Source of the DNA: Streptococcus parasanguinis
Lineage (GTDB): Bacteria > Bacillota > Bacilli > Lactobacillales > Streptococcaceae
Assembly (NCBI GenBank): GCA_018377375.1
Contig: JAGZZN010000011.1
Span: forward strand, 1 to 38,802
Length of the DNA stretch: 38,802 nt
Direction: 5' to 3'
Made by a program: the position numbers and the translations under genes
Shown: in pieces, positions 8,401-16,210 of the stretch
Numbering within the stretch: position 1 is the stretch's first letter
How the letters are laid out: each line of letters starts with the position of its first letter
The notes under the pieces: model-generated
What the model was told of the DNA's origin: nothing
Seen by the model: the letters and a program-made list of their open reading frames with translations, nothing else
The model's database searches: none

Positions 8401-10429
8401 AGTTTCGGCAAGTGAATCGAATTCATTGGCTCAAGAATCGATCTCAGCAAGCCAATCAGATTCTTTGGCTCAATCGTCTGTTTCAACCAGTCAGTCCGAG
8501 TCATTGGTTCAGGAATCCGTATCTGCCAGTCAGTCAGACTCGCTGATTCAAGAATCAGTTTCCGCGAGTCAATCCGACTCGTTGGTTCAGGCATCTATAT
8601 CGTCTAGCCAATCAGAATCCTTGGTACAAGCGTCCGTTTCTGCGAGTCAATCAGACTCGCTGGTTCAGGCATCTGTATCGTCTAGCCAATCCGATTCGTT
8701 GCTCAAAGAATCCGTATCAGCTAGTCAATCTGATTCCTTGGTTCAAGCGTCGGTTTCCGCAAGTCAGTCCGAGTCATTGGTTCAGGAATCAGTATCTGCC
8801 AGCCAATCAGATTCGTTAGTTCAAGCATCAGTTTCCGCAAGTCAGTCCGAGTCATTGGTTCAGGAATCAGTATCTGTCAGTCAGTCAGACTCGCTGATTC
8901 AAGAATCAGTTTCCGCGAGTCAATCCGACTCGTTGGTTCAGGCATCTGTATCGTCTAGCCAATCCGATTCGTTGCTCAAAGAATCCGTATTAGCTAGTCA
9001 ATCTGATTCCTTGGTTCAAGCATCCGTTTCCGCAAGTCAGTCCGAGTCATTGGTTCAGGAATCAGTATCTGTCAGTCGGTCAGACTCGCTGATTCAAGCA
9101 TCAGTTTCCGCGAGTCAATCCGATTCGCTAGTTCAAGAGTCAGTTTCCGCCAGTCAATCTGAGTCCTTGATTCAAGCATCAGTTTCCGAAAGTCAATCGC
9201 AATCTACTTCTGATGTCGAATCTAAGTCTCAAATTACAGAATCTATGTCCTTTTCTCGTTCTGATTCAATGAGTCAGTCGGAATCGCAAGTATCGACTGA
9301 TTTGCAATCAACATCATTGAGTCAATCAGAATCGTTGGTGCGAGAGTCAGTTTCTGCGAGTGAATCGGAATCATTGGTTCGGGAGTCTGTATCGGCCAGT
9401 CAATCAGAGTCGCAGGTTCAAGTCTCAGTATCTGCTAGCCAATCGGATTCGTTGGTTCAAGCATCTGTATTGACCAGCCAATCAGAATCGCTAGTTCAAG
9501 AGTCGATTTTAGCTAGTCAATCAGACTCGTTAGTACAAGAATCCGTTTCGGCAATTCAATCCGACTCCTTGGCCCAAGCATCCGTTTCAGCAAGTGAATC
9601 AGAATCGCTAATCCAAGAGTCGATCTCAACTAGTCAATCCGAGTCTTTGGTTCAAGCGTCCGTTTCTACTAGTCAGTCCGAATCGTTGATTCAGGACTCC
9701 GTTTCAGCTAGCCAATCCGGCTCCTTGGTACAAGCATCCGTTTCGGCAAGTGAATCAAATTCATTGGCTCAAGAATCTATCTCTGCCAGTCAATCAGAGT
9801 CGTTGATTAAGGAATCCTTATCGGCCAGCAGGTCCGTTTCTGCAAGCCAATCAGATTCATTAGTTCAAGCCTCTGTCTCCACAAGCCAATCTGCCTCAAC
9901 TTCTGATGTTGTAGCTACATCGCAGGTTTCAGAGTCTAGATCGTTCTCTCGATCAGTTTCTGAGAGTCTATCTGCTTCACAATGGACATCCTATTCAGAA
10001 TCTCTAGCGTCAACATCTGTTTCAAAATCTGACTCCTATAGCCAATCAGCTTCACTCCTTTCTTCAAGCGAATCAGCTTCAACGTCGATGTCAGTGTCTG
10101 AATTCCCTTTGACGAGTGTCTCAGACTCTATGAGCGCATCATCGACAGAGAGTCAATCCCTATCGCATGAAGCTTCTGAATGGATCAGTGTGTCTTATGC
10201 GTCAAGTTTCTCTGCTATGACCAGTCCTTCAGAGTCTGTCGTGTCTTCATCAAGCACCTCTTACTCAGAATCTCCATCAGATGCAAGCTCACTAAGTGCG
10301 ACGCATTCTTCAGGACATGCTCTTCCAGAGACAGGAGCCCATCCTTCAAATAATATCCTTGCTACGGTAGTTTCCATTCTTCTGTCTGGATTAGCCCTTT
10401 TAGGAATTCGGAAAAAAGATGGCAAATAA
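5450..10429 (+). CDS. Serine-rich repeat glycoprotein adhesin with 13-residue repeats, LPETG anchor
   Basis: A 1659-residue SRRP. The signal peptide resembles that of the preceding gene (FKRSKG.FRET.R...RFKLIKSGK.W), with likely cleavage after Ala90 (AKA/ED). A short Ser-rich segment (about 118-160) precedes a large non-repeat region (about 165-757) that starts with a predicted helical bundle (about 190-285) and continues as mixed beta structure. This helical-then-beta order recalls the Fap1 N-terminal region, but that is an architectural comparison only. The Ser region uses a 13-residue unit, SVSASQSDSLVQA/E, in two blocks separated by a non-repeat cap, then an irregular Ser-rich stalk. LPETG lies at 1625-1629, with a membrane segment and IRKKDGK tail that differ from the other two SRRPs. 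It should use the same GtfA/B and SecA2/Y2 pathway. Ligand unknown. Confidence 0.93.
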   Translation: MQFKRSKGNFRETDRVVRFKLIKSGKNWLRASTAALGLFRVVRGQVEETIIANVQQDQIENQKHNQAFLKGLITVGTVFGGAVLATTAKAEDATSLAPTVSETKEETLAEVDSVVLGNTSTQSSESSSVSGSTSLSTSVSVSTSISESTSLSLSEVGSTALSTALSESAQALESEVVVEEPTSLEEAVVLEQNTSEAELLKEIAGNYASKMTDTERRAVVEAVINKVQAEVAASNNLIHTNASAQAYADQRDRLEKAVDEMMTTLTAAGFVGNTNVDGKPAISAQLAPIAEETYLADDVLDMTPNPEDPNGASVEDPTLDTPGYAKDPHLDKDLLRFSPEELKNFLGEPYTNRYTFGIWDFVNKQGESLGYYATMSIDISEIDPEKHKAMDVYFRIVRKSDGAEIFSQTVSPEGYGQDIQLPKEVLIGQAPLGNKVFNSEPSTGNGTFGMLTNFIPEQAFLFRSIYDVMTPENQGQLIRTYPSIKIPSMMGQQSTFYREVDPNGRRFNGQYEPTGKERSLLEYRIYGLEGQHYTASNPREFPGYVQVPAHTVFPNRKSGVFDNSKNGKSRIELLGDAREHFIKSEVVTLNQNGDYSLRYYVLDPSKIHDVSSGDVGNAKVTDVYTLVYEKEFKQDSTDKLSDLGGTRKVESKNKDYFLNVTPRRIDYQHFELDITGWFSSKETVTYTDEKTGIEYTVPKPFTELPKSAYLDKNTTMVVGEDATPQGADGFSNFKQTIKKIVDSYPLTSVNYYYRKMTPSESASQSQNFSISTSESLVSESISSSQSVSVSESVSLSQASSSASQSDSQVSTSISLSQSISMSKKLSESVSLSQSESLVQESVSASQSASLVQASVSTSQSESQVQDSVSASQSESLVKASVSVSQSASLIRESVSASQSDSQVQESVSASQSDSLVQASVSASESESLVQASVSASQSDSLVRASVSASQSESLVKASVSVSQSDSLVQSSVSASQSDSLVQESVSASESNSLAQESISASQSDSLAQSSVSTSQSESLVQESVSASQSDSLIQESVSASQSDSLVQASISSSQSESLVQASVSASQSDSLVQASVSSSQSDSLLKESVSASQSDSLVQASVSASQSESLVQESVSASQSDSLVQASVSASQSESLVQESVSVSQSDSLIQESVSASQSDSLVQASVSSSQSDSLLKESVLASQSDSLVQASVSASQSESLVQESVSVSRSDSLIQASVSASQSDSLVQESVSASQSESLIQASVSESQSQSTSDVESKSQITESMSFSRSDSMSQSESQVSTDLQSTSLSQSESLVRESVSASESESLVRESVSASQSESQVQVSVSASQSDSLVQASVLTSQSESLVQESILASQSDSLVQESVSAIQSDSLAQASVSASESESLIQESISTSQSESLVQASVSTSQSESLIQDSVSASQSGSLVQASVSASESNSLAQESISASQSESLIKESLSASRSVSASQSDSLVQASVSTSQSASTSDVVATSQVSESRSFSRSVSESLSASQWTSYSESLASTSVSKSDSYSQSASLLSSSESASTSMSVSEFPLTSVSDSMSASSTESQSLSHEASEWISVSYASSFSAMTSPSESVVSSSSTSYSESPSDASSLSATHSSGHALPETGAHPSNNILATVVSILLSGLALLGIRKKDGK
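7931..9193 (+). repeat. 39-bp coding repeat array, block 1 of third SRRP
   Basis: About 32 head-to-tail 39-bp units encode SVSASQSDSLVQA/E. Five alternating Ser are followed by Leu-Val/Ile-Gln-Ala/Glu. Higher-order duplication is visible: the segment starting at 8668 recurs almost unchanged at 8941, exactly seven units (273 bp) later. Confidence 0.9.
9315..9893 (+). repeat. 39-bp coding repeat array, block 2 of third SRRP
   Basis: About 15 units of the same 39-bp/13-residue repeat follow the first cap. One unit near 9820-9850 is disrupted (SASRSVSASQSDS). The block ends in a second cap at 9896-9955 that resembles the cap at 9203-9262. Confidence 0.85.
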
Positions 10430-10448
10430 GGTATTAAATATCATGAAT

Positions 10449-10474
10449 AAAGACCGGGATATTACCGGTCTTTT
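10449..10474 (+). terminator. Rho-independent terminator after third SRRP
   Basis: AAAGACCGG (10449-10457) pairs with CCGGTCTTT (10465-10473), with a short T run in the descending arm. Confidence 0.85.
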
Positions 10475-10507
10475 ATTGATCTAGAATGTCTAAGAAGTTG
10501 TGAAATA

Positions 10508-10516
10508 TGTTATAAT
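10508..10516 (+). promoter_or_regulatory. Extended -10 promoter for gtf3
   Basis: TGTTATAAT (TGn plus perfect TATAAT) without a convincing -35. About 110 bases of leader follow before the gtf3 ATG at 10629. Confidence 0.6.
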
Positions 10517-10628
10517 GAATGAGGAAGTTTTCGTTGAAGAGTATGAAAAGGTTGCTTTGTGAAAAGCTCAGTTTGCCTTCATATCTTCAGGAAATAGGGG
10601 ATAAAAAAAGAAGAGTCAGAGGAAAGAG

Positions 10629-11633
10629 ATGAAAATCCATTTTACAAATTTATTCGGGCAGTCTTCTCAGAGCGTGGCCCTGATGGCCCAAAACGATATT
10701 ATGAATGTCGTTCGTGAACTTGGGGTCAATGAATTAGGGATCTACTTTTATGATCATAGCAATGAACCAGCTAGCGAATTGAACTCGCGAATGGATGGGA
10801 TTTTAGCAGGCGTTGCTTTTGGGGATATCGTCTTCGTTCAATCTCCTTCTTGGAATGGAATTGAGTGGGACCGCCGTTTGGTTGATAAGTTAAAACTCCT
10901 TCAAACCAAGCTGGTCATGTTTATCCATGATGTCCCACCACTCATGTTTGAGAGCAATTATTACCTAATGCCCAACTATATCGACATGTACAATCAGAGT
11001 GATTTGGTCGTTGTTCCGTCAGAGCAAATGTACCATCGTCTAGTATCAGAAGGGCTCACAGTGAAAAAATATGTGGTCCAAAAGTTGTGGGATTTGACCC
11101 ACAGTTTGGATCTTTACACTCCGCAATTTGAGAAAAAACTGATCTTCTCAGGGAATCCGTCACGTTTCCCACATATCATCGATTGGAAATATGAGACACC
11201 CCTTCATGTCTATACCGAACCAGTTGAAGGAGTCGATTATTCTAAGATCCATATGGAAGGCTGGCGGACCAAGCAAGAGTTGCTTCTCGAGCTTTCCAAG
11301 GGTGGTTTTGGGCTTGTCTGGGGAAATTCTGAGAATCCTGAGGATGAGCGGGATTACTACAAAGAAAATATTTCCTACAAACTATCGACCTATCTATCTG
11401 CTGGTCTTCCGGTAGTAGTACCAGACTATTTGTCAAATGCAGACTATATTCGAGAAAAAGGGCTGGGCTTTGTAGCCTCTAGTCTTGAAGAAGCCAATCG
11501 TTTGGTCCAAAACTGTACAGAAGAAGCGTATGCCCAAATGGTCCGAAAGGCTCAATATACTTCTTATTTGATCCGCAATGGCTATTTTACAAAGAAATTA
11601 TTTGTCGATACCATCATGGCCTTAGGAGAATAA
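10629..11633 (+). CDS. gtf3: Gtf3-type glucosyltransferase for SRRP glycan extension
   Basis: This 334-residue protein matches the Gtf3 (formerly nucleotide-sugar-synthetase-like, Nss) family of SRRP loci, a GT-B fold enzyme that adds glucose to the O-GlcNAc placed by GtfA/GtfB. Recognisable features are the N-terminal MKIHFTNLFGQSSQSVA, the VMFIHDVPPLMF segment with its His-Asp pair, an acidic DERDYYKENISYKLSTYLSAG stretch near residues 240-260, and the PVVVPDYLSNADYI donor-site region. The length is normal for the family. It has its own extended -10 promoter and its own terminator, so it is separate from the downstream secY2 operon. ATG is preceded by a GAGGAAAG Shine-Dalgarno. It should act in the cytoplasm before export. 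Confidence 0.88.
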   Translation: MKIHFTNLFGQSSQSVALMAQNDIMNVVRELGVNELGIYFYDHSNEPASELNSRMDGILAGVAFGDIVFVQSPSWNGIEWDRRLVDKLKLLQTKLVMFIHDVPPLMFESNYYLMPNYIDMYNQSDLVVVPSEQMYHRLVSEGLTVKKYVVQKLWDLTHSLDLYTPQFEKKLIFSGNPSRFPHIIDWKYETPLHVYTEPVEGVDYSKIHMEGWRTKQELLLELSKGGFGLVWGNSENPEDERDYYKENISYKLSTYLSAGLPVVVPDYLSNADYIREKGLGFVASSLEEANRLVQNCTEEAYAQMVRKAQYTSYLIRNGYFTKKLFVDTIMALGE

Positions 11634-11650
11634 TATCCAAGTAAACAAGA

Positions 11651-11680
11651 TTCTTCAGATAAACATCTGAAGGATTTTTT
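11651..11680 (+). terminator. Rho-independent terminator after gtf3
   Basis: TTCTTCAGAT (11651-11660) pairs with ATCTGAAGGA (11665-11674, one G-U pair) around an AAAC loop, followed by TTTTTT. Confidence 0.85.
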
Positions 11681-11740
11681 GTTGAATACGGTACCAAATG
11701 GGGAAATTGAAATATTATCAAATATTAGTGACAAATGAGT

Positions 11741-11768
11741 TTGGAAAAGTCGCAAATTATGGTAAAAT
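11741..11768 (+). promoter_or_regulatory. Promoter of the secY2-asp5 operon
   Basis: TTGGAA at 11741-11746 and TAAAAT at 11763-11768 are separated by 16 bp, with TGG immediately upstream of the -10 (extended -10). About 90 bases of leader precede secY2. Confidence 0.65.
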
Positions 11769-11832
11769 AAGTTGAGATAAAATGCTCTAAAGGCACATAT
11801 TTAAAGGCTGTTTCCCTGGTGGAAGAGTCAAA

Positions 11833-11874
11833 ATGAGTAAGAGAAAGTTTAAAAGAAATGTTAAAACGATCTGA
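11833..11874 (+). other. Possible 13-codon leader ORF overlapping secY2 start
   Basis: ATG at 11833 has a well-placed GGAAGAG Shine-Dalgarno and opens a very basic 13-codon frame (MSKRKFKRNVKTI) that stops at 11872-11874, inside secY2. The secY2 ATG at 11858 has only a weak site of its own. Translational coupling is possible but unproven. Confidence 0.35.
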
Positions 11875-13075
11875 AGTAGGAAAGAGATTTTGTTGGACGA
11901 TATTTTTCGTCTTTATTTATGTTTTGGGAAGTAAAATTTCCCTGCCTTTTGTTGACTTATCAAAGGCCTTGAGACTCAATGAGGGAACGACAACGGGTTT
12001 GCAGCTCTCAAGCGCTGTGATGGGGGGAAACCTCCGCGGAATGTCGATCTTTTCGATCGGTCTATCCCCATGGATGTCTTCCATGATTTTGTGGCGGATG
12101 TTTACCGTTTCAAAACGCTTTAACCTCGAAAAAACCAGCACGGAGATTGTGGAGCGACGAAAGATGTACGTGACCTTGGCGCTCGCCATCGTCCAGTCTT
12201 TGGCAGTGGCCATGTATCTCCCCTTGAAGACGGGGTTGAATTCCGGACTCGTCATTGCGGTCAATACCATGATTATGGTAGCCGGAGCCTTTTTTTTAGT
12301 TTGGCTCTCCGATCTAAATGCCGCTTTGGGGCTTGGAAGTTCTGTTGTCATCATGATGGCTGGGATGGTTATGTACCTGCCAGAAGACGTGATGCAGACC
12401 CTTTCAAATGTCAATAATATCCCAGAAATCGCTTATGTTCTGGGCGTGATTTTCATCTTGATTTTTGTCTATGTGGCAGTCTTGGTGGAATATTCCAAGT
12501 ACAAGATTCCTGTCAATAAATTAGGGATCCACAACAACTTGAAAAGTTATACTTTTTTGGATATCAAGCTCAACCCGGCAGGAGGGATGCCCTTCATGTA
12601 CGCCATGACCTTGGTGTCCATTCCTCAGTATGCTATGCTCTTGATCTTGTCAATGGATTCCAATGCCAAGTGGGCTGCTCGTTTAGCCAAACACTTGGTG
12701 ATGGGAGATCCGATTTGGATCCTTCTTTACATTCTGATGATCGCCCTTCTCTCTTTTGCTTTCGCCTTTGTCAATGTGAATGGAGAAGAAATTGCAGATA
12801 AGATGATGAAGGCTTCCGAGTATATCGATCATGTCTATCCTGGAGCAGATACACGTCGCTATATCAATAAAATTGTGCTACGCTTGACGGTTTTTGGGAC
12901 CTTGTATCTGATCCTCTTCACGGCGCTTCCTTTTTCTCTCTTGTTATGGGATAAGGATCTCTTGCGCTTGACCATGATTCCAGGAACCTTCCTCATGTTT
13001 GTCGGGATGATTTACAATATCCGAGAAGAAATTCGTGCCCTTCGTGTGAATCAACGTTATACAAGAATATTCTAG
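11858..13075 (+). CDS. secY2: Accessory Sec translocase channel SecY2
   Basis: A 405-residue polytopic membrane protein with about ten hydrophobic segments, matching the SecY2 family: the channel through which glycosylated SRRPs leave the cell. Family-like segments include IFSIGLSPWMSSMILWRM in the second/third membrane region and the C-terminal MIPGTFLMFVGMIYNIREEI. It is shorter than housekeeping SecY, as usual for SecY2. The frame is closed just upstream by TGA at 11834-11836, so ATG 11858 is the first possible ATG; its ribosome site is weak and a short leader ORF overlaps it. First gene of the accessory Sec operon, nine bases ahead of asp1. Partners are SecA2, Asp4 and Asp5. Confidence 0.93.
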   Translation: MLKRSEVGKRFCWTIFFVFIYVLGSKISLPFVDLSKALRLNEGTTTGLQLSSAVMGGNLRGMSIFSIGLSPWMSSMILWRMFTVSKRFNLEKTSTEIVERRKMYVTLALAIVQSLAVAMYLPLKTGLNSGLVIAVNTMIMVAGAFFLVWLSDLNAALGLGSSVVIMMAGMVMYLPEDVMQTLSNVNNIPEIAYVLGVIFILIFVYVAVLVEYSKYKIPVNKLGIHNNLKSYTFLDIKLNPAGGMPFMYAMTLVSIPQYAMLLILSMDSNAKWAARLAKHLVMGDPIWILLYILMIALLSFAFAFVNVNGEEIADKMMKASEYIDHVYPGADTRRYINKIVLRLTVFGTLYLILFTALPFSLLLWDKDLLRLTMIPGTFLMFVGMIYNIREEIRALRVNQRYTRIF

Positions 13076-13083
13076 GAGTAACC

Positions 13084-14673
13084 ATGTATTATTTTGTACC
13101 AGCCTGGTATGGAACGGACCGCATCTGGCAGCAAACAGCTACCCCTTGGTACTGGATGCGAGAGTCCATTGAATTTGACGATACCATTAATCAAGTTCGT
13201 ATTTTTCAAGAAGCAGAAATGGATCGGATCTTATTGTTGCCTCAATATAGTCCACAACTGCGCTATTTTTTACACCGCCAAGATTTGTTAGAGACAGATG
13301 TACTCTCGATTTTTGATAAGATCCAACAGGTTCCGTCTGATTTGGCTATGCGCCCAGTTCAGCTTCAGGACATCGAATGGCCGAGTGAGACCACTTTTTC
13401 CTATACTCCCTTTTTGGTGATGGCGTTTCGAAAGGGCCACCACCTAGCGAAAATTGATATGGGAGTGGATGGAAACCTTCTCTCTTTGACCCGTTATAAG
13501 AATGACGAGATCAGCTACATCGAGTACTTAGATGATCGTGGCTTTATCTCTAGTAGAATCTACTACAATGAGGGAAAACCCTATTTCCAAGAGTATCTGA
13601 GTTTTGATGGGCAATGGGTTTTGAGAGAGATGTTGATCGAAGAGAACCACTCCGTCATGGTTAATGAAGCTTTCTTTCATGCCTTCAAAAAAGAAAGCTA
13701 TGCCAATATGGGAGACGTTGTCGCTGAAAAAATGAAGGAGCAGCTAGCAACCTTGGTTCCAGGACGAGATCAGTTGGTTTTGGCAGCTCATCCAGCAAAT
13801 TTGGCTTTTTTACAAGATACAGCAAGTAGTGTTAAGAAAGTCTTGTCTTTCTACGGGGATCGCCAGCCCTTGTCTGCTGAAAACTTTGCCCTCTATTTTG
13901 ATATGATTGATGCCCAGCTTTTGATTACAGATAGTGAAAAAACCAAAGAAGCGATTGGGGTCTTTTCCCCTAGCTTGGCTCAAAAGACACACCGGATTAC
14001 CTCTTTTGACTCCCGCCTCCGTTTGGGATCTAGTCAGGAGCGCAAGGAATCGAAGATTTACTTTTATGTCAATGAAGCCGAGCTTCCAAGTAAGAGCCAG
14101 CTCAAGAAGGTCTTAGAAGTGTTGTCTCACCATCCTTTATTTGAAGTTGTTTTTGCATTTTACAATGGCTCGCCGGAGCGTGTTAAGGAATTAGAAGGGC
14201 AACTCGAGGAATTGATCGCTAGCGAGCAGGACTTGCATCTGGTTCAATCACCAGCCCAAATGGAAGGGCTTGGGGAAAACCAGATTATCGATGAAGAGTC
14301 CGTACAAGACGCACCGGACTATCGCTTTGTAGTTAAGAATTTTTCAAATGAAAATGACATTATTCAAGAGTTGGAAAAAACCCGCTTGATCGTAGATTTA
14401 AGCGAGGAACCCAACCTCTATACGCAGATTGCAGGGATCTCTGCTGGGATTCCTCAGGTCAACCGCGTCCAGACAGAATATGTTGATCATTTGAAAAATG
14501 GCTATGTCTTATCAAAGGGAGACAAGGAATTAGAGAAGGCGATTACTCACTTTTTATTGGAATTGAAGCCTTGGAACGAAGCCTTGGTCTACTCGATCGA
14601 AAAAATTCAAGAATACACCGGTCAACGCTTGATCGAGAAATGGGAAGGATGGATGAAAGAACGTCATGGATAA
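13084..14673 (+). CDS. asp1: Accessory Sec system protein Asp1
   Basis: A 529-residue protein with the family opening MYYFVPAWYG. Known Asp1 proteins have a glycosyltransferase-like GT-B fold without enzyme activity, and form a cytoplasmic complex with Asp2 and Asp3 that brings the glycosylated SRRP to SecA2 and the membrane. Late segments such as KTRLIVDLSEEPNLYTQIAG and the region following (ISAGIPQVN) correspond to the C-terminal Rossmann-like half. No signal peptide or membrane segment is seen. AGGAG at the secY2 stop serves as Shine-Dalgarno. The 3' end overlaps asp2 by 8 bases, implying coupled translation. Confidence 0.9.
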   Translation: MYYFVPAWYGTDRIWQQTATPWYWMRESIEFDDTINQVRIFQEAEMDRILLLPQYSPQLRYFLHRQDLLETDVLSIFDKIQQVPSDLAMRPVQLQDIEWPSETTFSYTPFLVMAFRKGHHLAKIDMGVDGNLLSLTRYKNDEISYIEYLDDRGFISSRIYYNEGKPYFQEYLSFDGQWVLREMLIEENHSVMVNEAFFHAFKKESYANMGDVVAEKMKEQLATLVPGRDQLVLAAHPANLAFLQDTASSVKKVLSFYGDRQPLSAENFALYFDMIDAQLLITDSEKTKEAIGVFSPSLAQKTHRITSFDSRLRLGSSQERKESKIYFYVNEAELPSKSQLKKVLEVLSHHPLFEVVFAFYNGSPERVKELEGQLEELIASEQDLHLVQSPAQMEGLGENQIIDEESVQDAPDYRFVVKNFSNENDIIQELEKTRLIVDLSEEPNLYTQIAGISAGIPQVNRVQTEYVDHLKNGYVLSKGDKELEKAITHFLLELKPWNEALVYSIEKIQEYTGQRLIEKWEGWMKERHG

Positions 14674-16210
14674 AAAACAACAAATACCCCATATTCTCCA
14701 AATCGGCTCAAGCAGTTGGCAGGATCAGGTGGAGCTTCCTGATGGACTAGGCTGGCACTTTTTTCAAGCTGCCGCTCTTCCATCGCTCAAAGAGTATATG
14801 GAAGAAGAGGAAATCTCCAAATTCAAAGCCTTGATTCTAGAAAAGCCAGAAGATTTATTAGCTTTAGGAGAAGACCTGGCTTATTTTCAGCCTTATACCG
14901 TTTTTTATGATCAAAGCCATGAACTAGATGCGCCTTCTGACGAATTGGCCCACCTCTTAAGACTCAAGCAAGCAAGACCCTGGGATTTCTCAAACAAGCA
15001 TCAATTTCTCTATGTCTTAGAGCGCTTTTTATACGACAATCAATATGGAGATGCCTTTACGGTTCGTGACTTGCGAGTGAGACCGGATTTTGCTGGCCAG
15101 CAAACGGTATTGGGGCAACATTTTCTGAAGCTAGATGGATCTTACGGCGAGGACTTTACACCGATTGCTCAGTGGGTCTACAACTATGTGTACGATGCTA
15201 GCCGTCCCATCAATTTTTGGTTGGAATACGAAAAAGATCCAAGCTGTCAGCTACAATTGCGGATTCAATTTTACCGCTTTGGTGCACTGGGAGAGTGGGT
15301 CAAAGATGCAGTCTTTTCAGAAGAAGAGATGGTACAACCACTAGAATTGGATGGAGCAGAACCTTATTACCTAGCCTTTTCGCTGGAAGCAAAAGGAGAG
15401 GGGACGCTTACGATCGGAGCCTTACATAAGCGCTTGTCACATGGTCCTTTAGGAGAGATGACCGTAGGAGCTAAGACGCTACGGGACCACAAACGCCAAG
15501 AAATTTTTGCTTATTTTCATCCTGGCGATATGAAGCCACCTTTAAACATTTACTTTTCTGGGTATCGCCCGGCCGAAGGTTTTGAAGGGTTTGGGATGAT
15601 GCGTGCGATGGGGAGTCCCTTTATTCTCTTTTCTGACCCAAGACTGGAAGGTGGATCCTTCTATATGGGCTCAGAAGAATTGGAAAATCAAATCACTGCT
15701 TTTATTGATCAGCACTTGGACTTGCTCGGCTTTGAGCCAAAAGATATGAATTTCTCAGGCTTGTCTATGGGGACCTTTGGTGCCCTTTACTATGGGGCTC
15801 TTTATTCTCCTCATGCGATCTTGGTCGGAAAACCCATTGTCAACCTGGGGGATGTCGCTGCCAACCTGAAATTTAAACGTCCAGATGAGTTTGGAACATC
15901 CCTAGATATGATGCAGTTGATCATTGGTCAAGTGTCGCAAGAAGGGATCGGTCAGCTCAATCAACGCTTCTGGGAACGGTTTGACCAGGCAGATTTCAAG
16001 GATACGATTTTAGCCCTTGCTTATATGAGGGATGATGACTACGACCAGCAAGCTTATCCAGATATTTTAGAGGCCTTGTATGAATTGCCGGTTCGTATTA
16101 TCAGTACTAGCCGCGCCGGTCGACACAATGATGCGAGTGGTCCAATCATTGAGTGGTTTGTGACCCAGTACAAAGAAATCATGGAAAGAGACTTTGGAAG
16201 AAACCAATGA
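14666..16210 (+). CDS. asp2: Accessory Sec protein Asp2, putative SRRP glycan O-acetyltransferase
   Basis: A 514-residue Asp2. The family has two roles: it is part of the Asp1-3 export complex, and it is an alpha/beta-hydrolase-type enzyme that O-acetylates GlcNAc on the adhesin during transport. The nucleophile motif GLSMG is at 365-369 (Ser367), and a conserved SRAGRHNDASGP segment supplies a likely catalytic His at 487, so the enzyme appears intact. The N-terminal half is a beta-rich domain. Overlaps asp1 by 8 bases and asp3 by 4 (ATGA), so the three are almost certainly co-translated. Confidence 0.9.
   Translation: MDKKQQIPHILQIGSSSWQDQVELPDGLGWHFFQAAALPSLKEYMEEEEISKFKALILEKPEDLLALGEDLAYFQPYTVFYDQSHELDAPSDELAHLLRLKQARPWDFSNKHQFLYVLERFLYDNQYGDAFTVRDLRVRPDFAGQQTVLGQHFLKLDGSYGEDFTPIAQWVYNYVYDASRPINFWLEYEKDPSCQLQLRIQFYRFGALGEWVKDAVFSEEEMVQPLELDGAEPYYLAFSLEAKGEGTLTIGALHKRLSHGPLGEMTVGAKTLRDHKRQEIFAYFHPGDMKPPLNIYFSGYRPAEGFEGFGMMRAMGSPFILFSDPRLEGGSFYMGSEELENQITAFIDQHLDLLGFEPKDMNFSGLSMGTFGALYYGALYSPHAILVGKPIVNLGDVAANLKFKRPDEFGTSLDMMQLIIGQVSQEGIGQLNQRFWERFDQADFKDTILALAYMRDDDYDQQAYPDILEALYELPVRIISTSRAGRHNDASGPIIEWFVTQYKEIMERDFGRNQ

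Noticed and set aside
7931..9893. Regular 39-bp repeats that could be taken for a CRISPR array
   Set aside because: The units are contiguous without unique spacers, are in frame and encode a Ser-rich protein pattern; no cas genes are present.
16153..16206. Longer start for Asp3
   Set aside because: It overlaps asp2 by 58 bases; ATG 16207 gives the usual ATGA coupling and the normal family length.
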